Below are positions 1 to 6,848 of a DNA stretch of 64,000 nt, in pieces. Source of the stretch: CAVVAH01 sp963746175 (GTDB taxonomy: Bacteria > Actinomycetota > Actinomycetes > JACCUZ01). Where the stretch lies: assembly GCA_963746175.1 (NCBI GenBank), contig CAVVAH010000008.1, positions 744,001 through 808,000 of the forward strand. The letters are read 5' to 3'. The notes below the pieces were generated by a model. The model saw nothing but the letters and a program-made list of their open reading frames with translations, was not told the origin of the DNA and searched no databases. Both the position numbers and the translations under genes were made by a program. Position 1 is the first letter of the stretch; the number at the start of each line of letters is the position of its first letter.

Positions 1-1176
1 CTGGTCAACATGGAGTTCGTCCAGTTCCACCCGACCGGCATGGTCTGGCCGCCGTCGGTGAAGGGGATCCTCGTCACCGAGTCGGTGCGTGGCGACGGCG
101 GCGTCCTCAAGAACTCCGAGGGCAAGCGCTTCATGTTCGACTACGTCCCCGCGGTCTTCCGCAAGCAGTACGCGGAGACCGAGGAGGAGGCCGACCGCTG
201 GTACTCCGACGCCGACAACAACCGGCGGCCCCCGGAGCTGCTCCCCCGCGACGAGGTCGCCCGCGCGATCAACTCCGAGGTGAAGGCCGGCCGCGGGTCA
301 CCCGCAGGTGGCGTCTTCCTCGACATCGCGTCCCGGCTGCCGGCCACCGAGATCCGCAAGCGGCTGCCGTCGATGTACCACCAGTTCAAGGAGCTGGCGG
401 ACGTCGACATCACGGCGGAGCCGATGGAGGTCGGCCCGACCTGCCACTACGTGATGGGTGGCGTCGAGGTCGACCCGGACACCGCGGCCGCCAAGGTCCC
501 CGGGCTGTTCGCTGCCGGCGAGGTGGCCGGGGGCATGCACGGCTCCAACCGGCTGGGCGGCAACTCGCTGTCCGACCTGCTCGTGTTCGGGCGGCGCGCC
601 GGGCTGGGGGCCGCCGAGTACGTCGACGGGCTCGGCCGGGCCCGCCCGGTCATCACCGACCACGACGTCGACATCGCGCAGAAAGAGGCCGAGGCGCCGT
701 TCTCCGGCTCCGGTGGCGAGAACCCCTACGCGATCCACGCCGACCTGCAGCAGATGATGAACGACCTGGTCGGCATCATCAGGACCGAGTCGGAGGTCAC
801 CCAGGCGCTCGAGGAGCTGGAGAAGCTCAAGGCCCGGACCCGGAAGATGACGGTCCAGGGCGACAAGGTCTTCAACCCGGGCTGGCACCTCGCGCTCGAC
901 CTGCCGAACATGCTCATCGTCTCGGAGTGCGTGGCCCGCGCGGCCCTGATCCGCGAGGAGTCCCGTGGCGGCCACACCCGCGAGGACCACCCGACGATGT
1001 CCGCCGAGTGGCGCAAGGTGAACCTCATCTGCCGGCCGTCCGGGGACAGCGTCGAGGTGACCCACCAGCCGCTGCCCGTGATGCCGCCCGAGCTGCTGTC
1101 GCTGTTCGACCGTGACGAGCTGACCAAGTACATGACCGAGGACGAGCTCGCGATCCTGCCGGAGGAGAAGGCCTGA
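1..1176 (+). CDS. sdhA: Succinate dehydrogenase/fumarate reductase flavoprotein subunit, 3' part
   Basis: The reading frame is open from base 1, so the N-terminal FAD-binding part lies upstream of the window. About 391 residues remain. They include the HPTG motif near the visible start, the TCHYVMGG segment and the GEVAGGMHGSNRLGGNSL flavin/substrate region typical of SdhA/FrdA. The C-terminal helical domain follows and ends EEKA. The protein oxidises succinate to fumarate at a covalent FAD on the cytoplasmic face of the membrane complex. Its stop overlaps the sdhB start by one base (TGATG), so the two are translationally coupled. The pair resembles the mycobacterial Sdh1 type (Rv0248c/Rv0247c). 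The membrane anchor sdhC would be expected upstream, outside the window. Confidence 0.95.
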   Translation: MVNMEFVQFHPTGMVWPPSVKGILVTESVRGDGGVLKNSEGKRFMFDYVPAVFRKQYAETEEEADRWYSDADNNRRPPELLPRDEVARAINSEVKAGRGSPAGGVFLDIASRLPATEIRKRLPSMYHQFKELADVDITAEPMEVGPTCHYVMGGVEVDPDTAAAKVPGLFAAGEVAGGMHGSNRLGGNSLSDLLVFGRRAGLGAAEYVDGLGRARPVITDHDVDIAQKEAEAPFSGSGGENPYAIHADLQQMMNDLVGIIRTESEVTQALEELEKLKARTRKMTVQGDKVFNPGWHLALDLPNMLIVSECVARAALIREESRGGHTREDHPTMSAEWRKVNLICRPSGDSVEVTHQPLPVMPPELLSLFDRDELTKYMTEDELAILPEEKA

Positions 1177-2525
1177 TGGCGTACAACGGGCGGTTCCGCG
1201 TGTGGCGGGGCGACGACACCGACGGCGAGCTCGAGGACTTCACCGTCGAGGTCAAGGAGGGCGAGGTCGTCCTCGACATCATCCACCGCCTGCAGGCGAC
1301 CCAGACCCCGGACCTCGCCGTCCGGTGGAACTGCAAGGCCGGCAAGTGTGGCTCGTGCAGCGCCGAGGTCAACGGCCGTCCGCGGCTCATGTGCATGACG
1401 CGGATGAGCACGTTCACTGAGGACGAGGTCATCACGGTCACACCGCTGCGGGCGTTCCCGGTGGTCAAGGACCTCGTCACCGACGTGTCGTTCAACTACC
1501 AGAAGGCCCGCGAGGTGCCGGCGTTCGCGCCGCCGGCCGACCTCGCACCCGGCGAGTACCGCATGCAGCAGGTCGACGTCGAGCGGAGCCAGGAGTTCCG
1601 CAAGTGCATCGAGTGCTTCCTCTGCCAGGACACCTGCCACGTCATCCGCGACCACGAGGACAACAAGGAGTCCTTCGCCGGCCCCCGGTTCTTCATCCGG
1701 CTCGCGGAGCTGGACATGCACCCGCTGGACAGCAAGGACCGCAAGCGGGAGGCCCAGGACCAGCACGGCCTGGGCATGTGCAACATCACGAAGTGCTGCA
1801 CCGAGGTCTGCCCGGAGCACATCAAGATCACCGACAACGCGATCATCCCGATGAAGGAACGCGTGGTCGACACGAAGTACGACCCGCTGATCTGGCTCGG
1901 CGCGAAGATCCCGCGTCGCACGGCGGTCGCCGCCAGCCGCAGCCTCTCGACGGGCGACACCGACGGCGCGGAGTCCCAGGCACGCGAGCGGCTGCGCGAC
2001 AAGCCGTCCGACGTGGCCGCGCTCCGGACCCTCGCCGGGTCGCTGACCGCGCAGGGCCGCTTCGACGACGCCGCCGAGGTCACGGGCACCTGGGTGCAGC
2101 ACGCCGGCCGCAGCCGCACGGCGCGGCTGGCCGCCCTCGCGGCGCACGTCTGGGCACTGCTGTGCGCGGTCGAGTCCAACCAGCTGCCGCTGGACCGTGT
2201 CGAGGACGAGATCGCCGCGACGCTCCAGCAGGCGCAGCGGGCAGCGAGCACCGGGACGGTCCTCGCCGGCGCCCACGCCCTGCACCACCTGATCCACGGG
2301 CGGCTGTCGGAGGCGGTCGAGCACGCCCGCGAGGCGATCGCGTGGGACCGCGACCAGTACACCCGGGCCGACGACCTGGTCACCCTGGCCGAGGCGCTCG
2401 CCGGGCTCGGGGAGGCCGACCAGTCGGCCTCGGCGATGCAGGAGGCCGAGCAGCTCTGGTCCGGCAACCCCCGGCTGGCAGGTGTGCGGTCCAACCTGGA
2501 GGAGATGAACGTCGCGACCTCGTGA
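1176..2525 (+). CDS. sdhB: Succinate dehydrogenase iron-sulfur subunit with C-terminal TPR-like extension
   Basis: Residues 1-248 match an Sdh1-type iron-sulfur subunit. The [2Fe-2S] cysteines are C53, C58, C61 and C73, and the ferredoxin-like clusters use C144, C147, C150, C154 and then C202, C207/C208 and C212. It passes electrons from the SdhA flavin to quinone. The usual actinobacterial protein stops after about 250 residues at KIPRR. Here the frame continues for another ~200 residues of alanine/leucine-rich helix pairs (for example LRTLAGSLTAQGRFDDAAEV and LVTLAEALAGLGEADQSASA) that look like tetratricopeptide repeats. Codon use does not change at the join and I see no frameshift. The extension could dock a partner, or it could be a once separate gene fused by loss of the sdhB stop. 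Confidence 0.93.
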   Translation: MAYNGRFRVWRGDDTDGELEDFTVEVKEGEVVLDIIHRLQATQTPDLAVRWNCKAGKCGSCSAEVNGRPRLMCMTRMSTFTEDEVITVTPLRAFPVVKDLVTDVSFNYQKAREVPAFAPPADLAPGEYRMQQVDVERSQEFRKCIECFLCQDTCHVIRDHEDNKESFAGPRFFIRLAELDMHPLDSKDRKREAQDQHGLGMCNITKCCTEVCPEHIKITDNAIIPMKERVVDTKYDPLIWLGAKIPRRTAVAASRSLSTGDTDGAESQARERLRDKPSDVAALRTLAGSLTAQGRFDDAAEVTGTWVQHAGRSRTARLAALAAHVWALLCAVESNQLPLDRVEDEIAATLQQAQRAASTGTVLAGAHALHHLIHGRLSEAVEHAREAIAWDRDQYTRADDLVTLAEALAGLGEADQSASAMQEAEQLWSGNPRLAGVRSNLEEMNVATS

Positions 2526-2547
2526 CGCCCCAGGAAGGCAGGCAGCA

Positions 2548-2868
2548 GTGGACGACTCGCACGACCTCCTCGACCGCAGCCAGATCGACGCCGCCCTCGA
2601 GGCGCTCCCCGGGTGGAGCTACGACGGCGAGGCGCTGACCCGCCGCGTCGACGTGCCGGCGGACAGCCAGGACGCGATGGTCGAGGCGGTGGCCCAGGTC
2701 GCCGACGCGATGGACCACCACCCCGACGTCTCGCGCGAGCCGGACTCGCTGGTCTTCCGGCTCTGGACGCACAGCGAGGACGGCGTGACCACCAAGGACG
2801 TCGACCTCGCCGCGCGCGTCGACCAGGTGCTGTCCGGCTCGGCCACGGACACGGGCACGACTGCCTGA
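2548..2868 (+). CDS. Pterin-4a-carbinolamine dehydratase
   Basis: This 106-residue protein has the size and core of the PCD/DCoH family: ALPGWSYDGEALTRRV at the start, the paired histidines in DAMDHHPDV, and TTKDVDLAARV at the end. The family dehydrates 4a-hydroxytetrahydrobiopterin to recycle pterin cofactor; some bacterial members act in other pterin pathways. The start is GTG at 2548, chosen because AGGAAGG lies nine bases upstream. It follows sdhB by 22 bases and could be cotranscribed with it. There is no aromatic amino acid hydroxylase nearby, so the physiological substrate is not shown. Confidence 0.88.
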   Translation: MDDSHDLLDRSQIDAALEALPGWSYDGEALTRRVDVPADSQDAMVEAVAQVADAMDHHPDVSREPDSLVFRLWTHSEDGVTTKDVDLAARVDQVLSGSATDTGTTA

Positions 2869-2897
2869 GACGGCCTCATCGGTTCGTCGAGTGGGGG

Positions 2898-2925
2898 TCA
2901 AGTCCCCGGCCGGTGCGGTCGATGC
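2898..2925 (+). promoter_or_regulatory. Weak FliA-like promoter candidate upstream of GGDEF gene
   Basis: TCAAGT at 2898-2903, a 15-nt spacer and TCGATG at 2919-2924 resemble the TCAAGT/CCGATA arrangement at 42281 and 58491. The -10 part matches only four of six positions. It lies about 65 bases before the GTG of the diguanylate cyclase gene. Confidence 0.25.
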
Positions 2926-2987
2926 ACCCCGGGAACGGGGGCATCAGGGGCGTACCGAGCGGCCCCGACGCGCCCGAGGAGGACCCG

Positions 2988-4614
2988 GTGGGACCGGCTG
3001 GCCCGCGTCGTCACGCGTACCACGCCGCGTACGCACTCTTCGAGGGCGTGCAGAGCGAGCACCGCGCCGAGTCGTACGCCGCGCTGCCCGCGGCCGCCGC
3101 AGAGGCCCGGCAGCACGACTGGCTCGAGGTCGGGATCGTGCTGGAGGGCGCCCGCCTGGTCCACGACCTCGTCGCGCCGGACCGGTCGGTGCACCCGGAC
3201 GACGTCACGCCGCTCTGCCGCCGCGCCGAGAGCGCCGGGCTCACGGCACTGCATGCCACGGCACTCGGCCTGCGGGCCCTGGCCTCGGGGCCCGTGTCCG
3301 ACTCGATGAGCCTGATGGCCGACGCCAGCCTGGCGGTGGCGTTGCTGGACGACGAGTCGCAACCGGCGCTGGACCGGTGCACCGGCTACGTCGTGGCAGC
3401 CGGGGCGTTCAACACTCTGCGGCTGTGGGAGCTCGTCGACGAGCTGTACGGGCGCGCCCACGCCCTGGAGGCGCGGTGCGAGGTGCCCGCGATGGCGAAC
3501 GCGATCGCCGTCAACCGGGTCCTCACCGGCGTCGAGTGGGCGGTGGCCCTGCTCGAGAACGGCGACGAGGAGCAGTGCCGCGAGCGGCTCGCCGTGGCGG
3601 AGGCCGCCGTTCCGGACGCCGTCCTGCTCGACCTGCCACCGCTCTGGCGCCGCGACGTCGAGGCACTCGGGATCGTCGCGTCGCTGCTCTCCGCCGGTCG
3701 CCCCGAACCTCTCTCGGCCGACCTCGAGGTCTGCCGTCAGTCGCTCGTCGACGACGGCGACATCGAGGCCCTGCCGCTGCTGGACGCAGCGGTCGTCTGG
3801 TCCCTCTGGCACTCGGGCGACGACGACGCTGCCCTGGCGGCCTGCGCGCGACTGACGGCCTCGACCTCCGTGTCCGCGGCGTCCCCCAGCTTCCCCTCAT
3901 GGGTCCGGGCACAGGTGCTCGCCGGCCGCCAGCCATCGGCCGCGGTCCACGCCCAGGCCGACCACGCCGCACTGCTCAGCCGGCTGCGCTGGCAGTCGCG
4001 CGAGGCGGTGCTGGTCTCGGCCCGGGCGCAGATCAGTGCCGAGCGCCGCGGCTCCGAGCACGAGCGGCTGGTCCGGGCCGCGAACACCGACCCGCTCACC
4101 GGCCTGCACAACCGCCGGGCCTTCGACGCGTGGCTGGGCCGGCCACCGTCGTCCGACCCGCGCGTCACCGCCCTGGTGCTGCTCGACCTCGACGGGTTCA
4201 AGCAGGTCAACGACGGTCACGGGCACGACAGCGGCGACGAGGTGCTGCGACGGATCGGTCACCTGCTGCAGGCCGCCGTGCGACCGGAGGACCTCGCGGT
4301 CCGGCACGGCGGTGACGAGTTCGCGCGTGCTGCTCAGCGGGGTCGACCTGACGCCCGCGGCGGCGGAGCAGCGGGCGCGCGACCTGCTCCGCAGCCTCAG
4401 GTCGCAGAAGTGGGACGACGTCTCCCCCGGTCTGGAGGTGTCGGCCAGCATCGGGATGGCGCTGTCGGCACCCGGGACCGTCTGGGACCCCACCGAGCTC
4501 TACCGCGCTGCCGACGCGGCGCTCTACGCCGCGAAGCGCGGCGGGGAGGGTCTTGTCGTGGCCGACCTCGGGGCCGCCGGCGGCTCACCGGCCCCGCACC
4601 CCGCCTGGGCCTGA
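2988..4614 (+). pseudogene. Diguanylate cyclase (GGDEF) with helical N-terminal region, frameshifted
   Basis: The start is GTG 2988 behind GAGGAGG. The first ~360 residues are alanine-rich helix pairs of TPR-like character with no catalytic motif. A GGDEF domain follows: DPLTGLHNRRAFDAWL, VLLDLDGFKQVNDGHGHDSGDEVL, then RHGGDEFA at about 4308-4325. Such domains make c-di-GMP from two GTP. Just after GGDEFA the frame breaks: the rest (VLLSGVDLTPAAAEQ to the TGA at 4612-4614) is read one base further on. Removing one base at 4324-4327 restores the family consensus GGDEFAVLL. As written, the domain loses its last third. It is either a pseudogene or a gene with a one-base sequencing insertion. The 3' end overlaps the convergent protease frame. 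Confidence 0.8.
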
Positions 4615-5461
4615 CCCGTCTAGCTGCGGCCGGTGCCGGCGCGGCGACGGCGTTGCTCGCCACCGAGTGCAGGACGGTCTTCACCTGGAACGGCGTGAGA
4701 CCGGGGTGCTTCGACAGAAGGCACGCGACCACGCCGGCGACGTGCGGGCAGGCGAAGCTGTTGCCCGTGGCCCGGATGGTGCGGCCCTTGGTCCACGGCA
4801 CCTCGAGGTCGACCCCCGGGGCGCCGAACTCGACGGGTGGGCTCGGGTTGTAGTCGACGTCGAACGGGTCGTCGGCGTCGCCGGGGCGCGCGGCCACGGA
4901 GAGCACCGCGGCGAACTGCGACGGGTAGCTCGGCGCCGGCACGTTGTTGACGGCGCAGACGAGCGACAGGTTGGCGAAGTACGCCGCGTCCGCCAGCCGG
5001 TGGAACACGGCGAAGTGGGCGGCCCGCCGGCTGCTCAGGCTGAGGTTGGCCACCTGCATGCCGTTGTCGATCGCCCACTGGAGGCCGGCGGCGAAGACCT
5101 GGCCCCGGCCGCTGAGCTTCGAGCCGAGGACGCGGACGCTGTAGATGTCGCAGTCGGGGGCGGCCCGCCGGATCAGCCCGGCGCAGGCGGTGCCGTGCCC
5201 GTAGAGGTCGTCGTGCGGTCCCTCGACGTGGCGGATCGCGCCGGTCTCGGCGTCCAGCTCGACCGCCACGGCCCCGGCGACCCGGCCGACGGCCGGGTGC
5301 GACGCGTCGACCCCGCTGTCGATGACGGCCACCTTCACACCGGCCCCCGTGGCGCCGCCGAAGGCCCACTCGCGGGTGATCGGCGTGTCGAGCGCGAGCG
5401 GCTCGACCGGCGGCAGGTGGCCGGCGACGAACTGCCAGGACCAGGCGGGCAGCGACGTCAC
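4397..5461 (-). CDS. Subtilase-family (S8) serine protease, no signal peptide
   Basis: Start GTG 5461 overlaps the GAF gene stop (GTGA). The catalytic triad is visible: Asp48 in VIDSGVDASHP, His89 in YGHGTACAG and Ser235 in ATGNSFACPHVAG, with the oxyanion asparagine in AVNNVPAPSYP. The fold is complete by about residue 275. There is no signal peptide and no obvious prodomain beyond ~35 residues, so an intracellular protease is likely. The last ~75 codons are Arg/Pro-rich and antisense to the GGDEF gene. They do not look like native protein. A TAG at 4620-4622 in a neighbouring frame may mark the original end, so a small indel near 4625 is possible. The protein is cotranslated with the GAF protein and divergent from the VEGH repeat gene. 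Confidence 0.85.
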   Translation of the reverse strand: MTSLPAWSWQFVAGHLPPVEPLALDTPITREWAFGGATGAGVKVAVIDSGVDASHPAVGRVAGAVAVELDAETGAIRHVEGPHDDLYGHGTACAGLIRRAAPDCDIYSVRVLGSKLSGRGQVFAAGLQWAIDNGMQVANLSLSSRRAAHFAVFHRLADAAYFANLSLVCAVNNVPAPSYPSQFAAVLSVAARPGDADDPFDVDYNPSPPVEFGAPGVDLEVPWTKGRTIRATGNSFACPHVAGVVACLLSKHPGLTPFQVKTVLHSVASNAVAAPAPAAARRVRPRRGAGPVSRRRPRGRPRQDPPRRASRRRAPRRQRGRARWGPRRSRVPTAPSRCWPTPPDRGRRRPTSAT

Positions 5462-6198
5462 GCCGGCGGCCGCTTCTGGGCGTAGGTGAGCACGTCCGAC
5501 GCGACCTCGATGGCGAGCCGGCGCTCGGCCGCCCCGGTCCGGCCGAGCTCGCCGAACAGCTCGGCCAGGTCGGCCAGGTCCACGTCGACGTCGAGAGCCC
5601 TCGCGGCCGCCTCCAGCTGCGGGCCCAGCTCCCCGTCGCCGTCCGCCGCGCTGAACGCACGCAGCAGCATTCGCCCCATGTCGCCGAACAGCCGGGCGGA
5701 CTCCACCGCGACGGCTGCGTGGGTGGCGAAGAAGTCGAGCAGCACCAGGTCCCGGTCGCTGCCGGGCCGGTCTGCGTCCCGGTCCAGCACCTCGACCACT
5801 CCGAGGATCCGGTCGTCCGTCTCGAGCGGAGCGGCGAGGATCGCGCGTGGCAGGTAGCCGGTGCGCTCGGCGACGTCCCTGGCGAAGCGCGGGTCCCGGG
5901 CCACCTCGGTGATCTCGATCGACTGGCCGGCGCCGACCACCCACCCTGCGATCCCGACGCCGACCGGCACGGTCAGCCCGATCACCGCCTCGGCTCCGGC
6001 GCCGCTGGCCGCGGTGAAGACGAGGTTCTCCTCGTCGGCGTCGAGCAGGGCGATGGAGCACGCCTCGGCCCCGAAGACAGCCCGGGCGACCTCGGCCATC
6101 TCGGTCAGCTGCTGCTCGTGGTCGACGGGGGCCAGCGACGGCCCCACGGCCGCGGCCAGCCGCCCGATCCGGTCCGCCAGCGCGCGTGCCTCGTCCAT
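5458..6198 (-). CDS. GAF-domain protein
   Basis: This 246-residue protein starts at ATG 6198 with AGGAGAG upstream. Residues ~20-170 form a GAF domain (VFGAEACSIALLDADEENLVF, VPVGVGIAGWVVGAGQSIEI, RAILAAPLETDDRILGVVEVLDRD). An amphipathic C-terminal region follows, with no HTH, kinase or phosphatase motif. GAF domains bind small ligands or redox cofactors. Its four-base overlap with the subtilase suggests that it senses a signal and controls or scaffolds the protease. Ligand unknown. Confidence 0.85.
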   Translation of the reverse strand: MDEARALADRIGRLAAAVGPSLAPVDHEQQLTEMAEVARAVFGAEACSIALLDADEENLVFTAASGAGAEAVIGLTVPVGVGIAGWVVGAGQSIEITEVARDPRFARDVAERTGYLPRAILAAPLETDDRILGVVEVLDRDADRPGSDRDLVLLDFFATHAAVAVESARLFGDMGRMLLRAFSAADGDGELGPQLEAAARALDVDVDLADLAELFGELGRTGAAERRLAIEVASDVLTYAQKRPPA

Positions 6199-6304
6199 CC
6201 GACCGCCTCTCTCCTGCGCAGATGGGCAACCTAGGCGTGGCGGGCGCACGGACGCCACCGCTGACCCGGCGTCCCGCGGAGTGAGCGCACCACGACAGAC
6301 ACAG

Positions 6305-6320
6305 TGTCGGCCAACCGACA
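6305..6320. promoter_or_regulatory. Inverted repeat in the divergent GAF/repeat-peptide promoter region
   Basis: TGTCGG and CCGACA flank a four-base centre (CCAA), giving a 16-bp operator-like site between the GAF gene (start 6198) and the repeat-peptide gene (start 6390). No cognate regulator is identifiable. An imperfect Crp-type gene lies 2.2 kb downstream. Confidence 0.4.
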
Positions 6321-6389
6321 GACCGGGCCGGGTCTGCGGGTCCATGATCGTGGCTACCAGGCAGGGCCGGACCAGGAAGGAACGGGACC

Positions 6390-6797
6390 ATGAGCATCGA
6401 GGACACGCAGGACGAGGTCCGCAAGAACATCCAGGGCCAGGACGAGGAGGTCGAGGGCCACAAGAAGGGCCGCCCGAAGGCCGACCGACAGGACGTCGAG
6501 GGCCACAAGAAGGGCCGCCCGATGGCCACCGACGAGGACGACGACGTCGAGGGCCACAAGAAGGGCCGCCCGATGGCCACCGACGACGACGACGTCGAGG
6601 GCCACAAGAAGGGCCGCCCGATGGCCACCGACGACGACGACGTCGAGGGCCACAAGAAGGGCCGCCCGAAGGCCCCGACGACGACGACGTCGAGGGCCAC
6701 AAGAAGGGCCGCCCGAAGGCCCGACGACGACGACGTCGAGGGCCACAAGAAGGGCCGCCCGATGGCCCCGACGACGACGACGTCGAGGGCCACATGA
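6390..6797 (+). CDS. Small repeat protein with VEGHKKGRP units
   Basis: ATG 6390 follows AGGAAGGA at good spacing. The frame encodes a short acidic leader (MSIEDTQDEVRKNIQGQDEE) and then units VEGHKKGRP joined by MATDDDD-type acidic linkers: a basic patch (HKKGR) alternating with an Asp patch. Units start at 6450, 6495, 6546, 6594, 6642 and 6735 in this frame. Two more (6689 and 6782) are read only one frame over, because the linkers before them lost bases. The ATG frame therefore stops at 6797, while the other frame stops at a TAA (6809-6811) right after the eighth unit. No cysteine, signal peptide or membrane segment. I recall short actinobacterial hypothetical proteins with acidic VEGH-like motifs but know no family name. 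Function unknown. Confidence 0.75.
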   Translation: MSIEDTQDEVRKNIQGQDEEVEGHKKGRPKADRQDVEGHKKGRPMATDEDDDVEGHKKGRPMATDDDDVEGHKKGRPMATDDDDVEGHKKGRPKAPTTTTSRATRRAARRPDDDDVEGHKKGRPMAPTTTTSRAT

Positions 6798-6808
6798 AGG
6801 GCCGCCCG
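6450..6808 (+). repeat. Eight-unit coding tandem repeat (VEGH[K/M]KGRP)
   Basis: Eight nearly identical 27-base cores start at 6450, 6495, 6546, 6594, 6642, 6689, 6735 and 6782. Successive spacings are 45, 51, 48, 48, 47, 46 and 47 bases. The first four steps are multiples of three and keep frame; the last three each miss one or two bases in the linker. Core sequence is conserved in every unit, including the two out of frame. Confidence 0.9.
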
Positions 6809-6816
6809 TAACCTGA

Positions 6817-6843
6817 GGGGACCCGGGGGGGCCTGGGGTGGGG
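6817..6843 (+). other. G-quadruplex-prone G tract
   Basis: Four G runs of at least four (6817-6820, 6825-6831, 6835-6838, 6840-6843) with loops of 4, 3 and 1 bases sit six bases beyond the last repeat-unit stop. It lies between convergent transcription units and may fold in DNA or RNA and act as a roadblock or terminator. Confidence 0.5.
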
Positions 6844-6848
6844 CCGGA

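Noticed and set aside
4310..4340. Programmed ribosomal frameshift in the GGDEF gene
   Set aside because: No slippery heptamer, stimulatory hairpin or internal Shine-Dalgarno at the break. A one-base insertion is simpler.
2613..4853. One 746-residue protein continuing past the GGDEF motif
   Set aside because: After GGDEFA this frame turns into Arg/Pro/Gly-rich sequence antisense to the protease, while the true domain end sits one base over.
6450..6808. Regular 45-51 base repeats resembling a CRISPR array
   Set aside because: The spacers are also repetitive, the units encode one peptide motif, a ribosome-binding site and start codon precede them, and there are no cas genes.
6390..6811. Calling the repeat gene a RiPP precursor outright
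   Set aside because: No lanthipeptide synthase, radical SAM, YcaO, ATP-grasp or graspetide enzyme lies nearby. Only a protease is present, so it stays a hypothesis.
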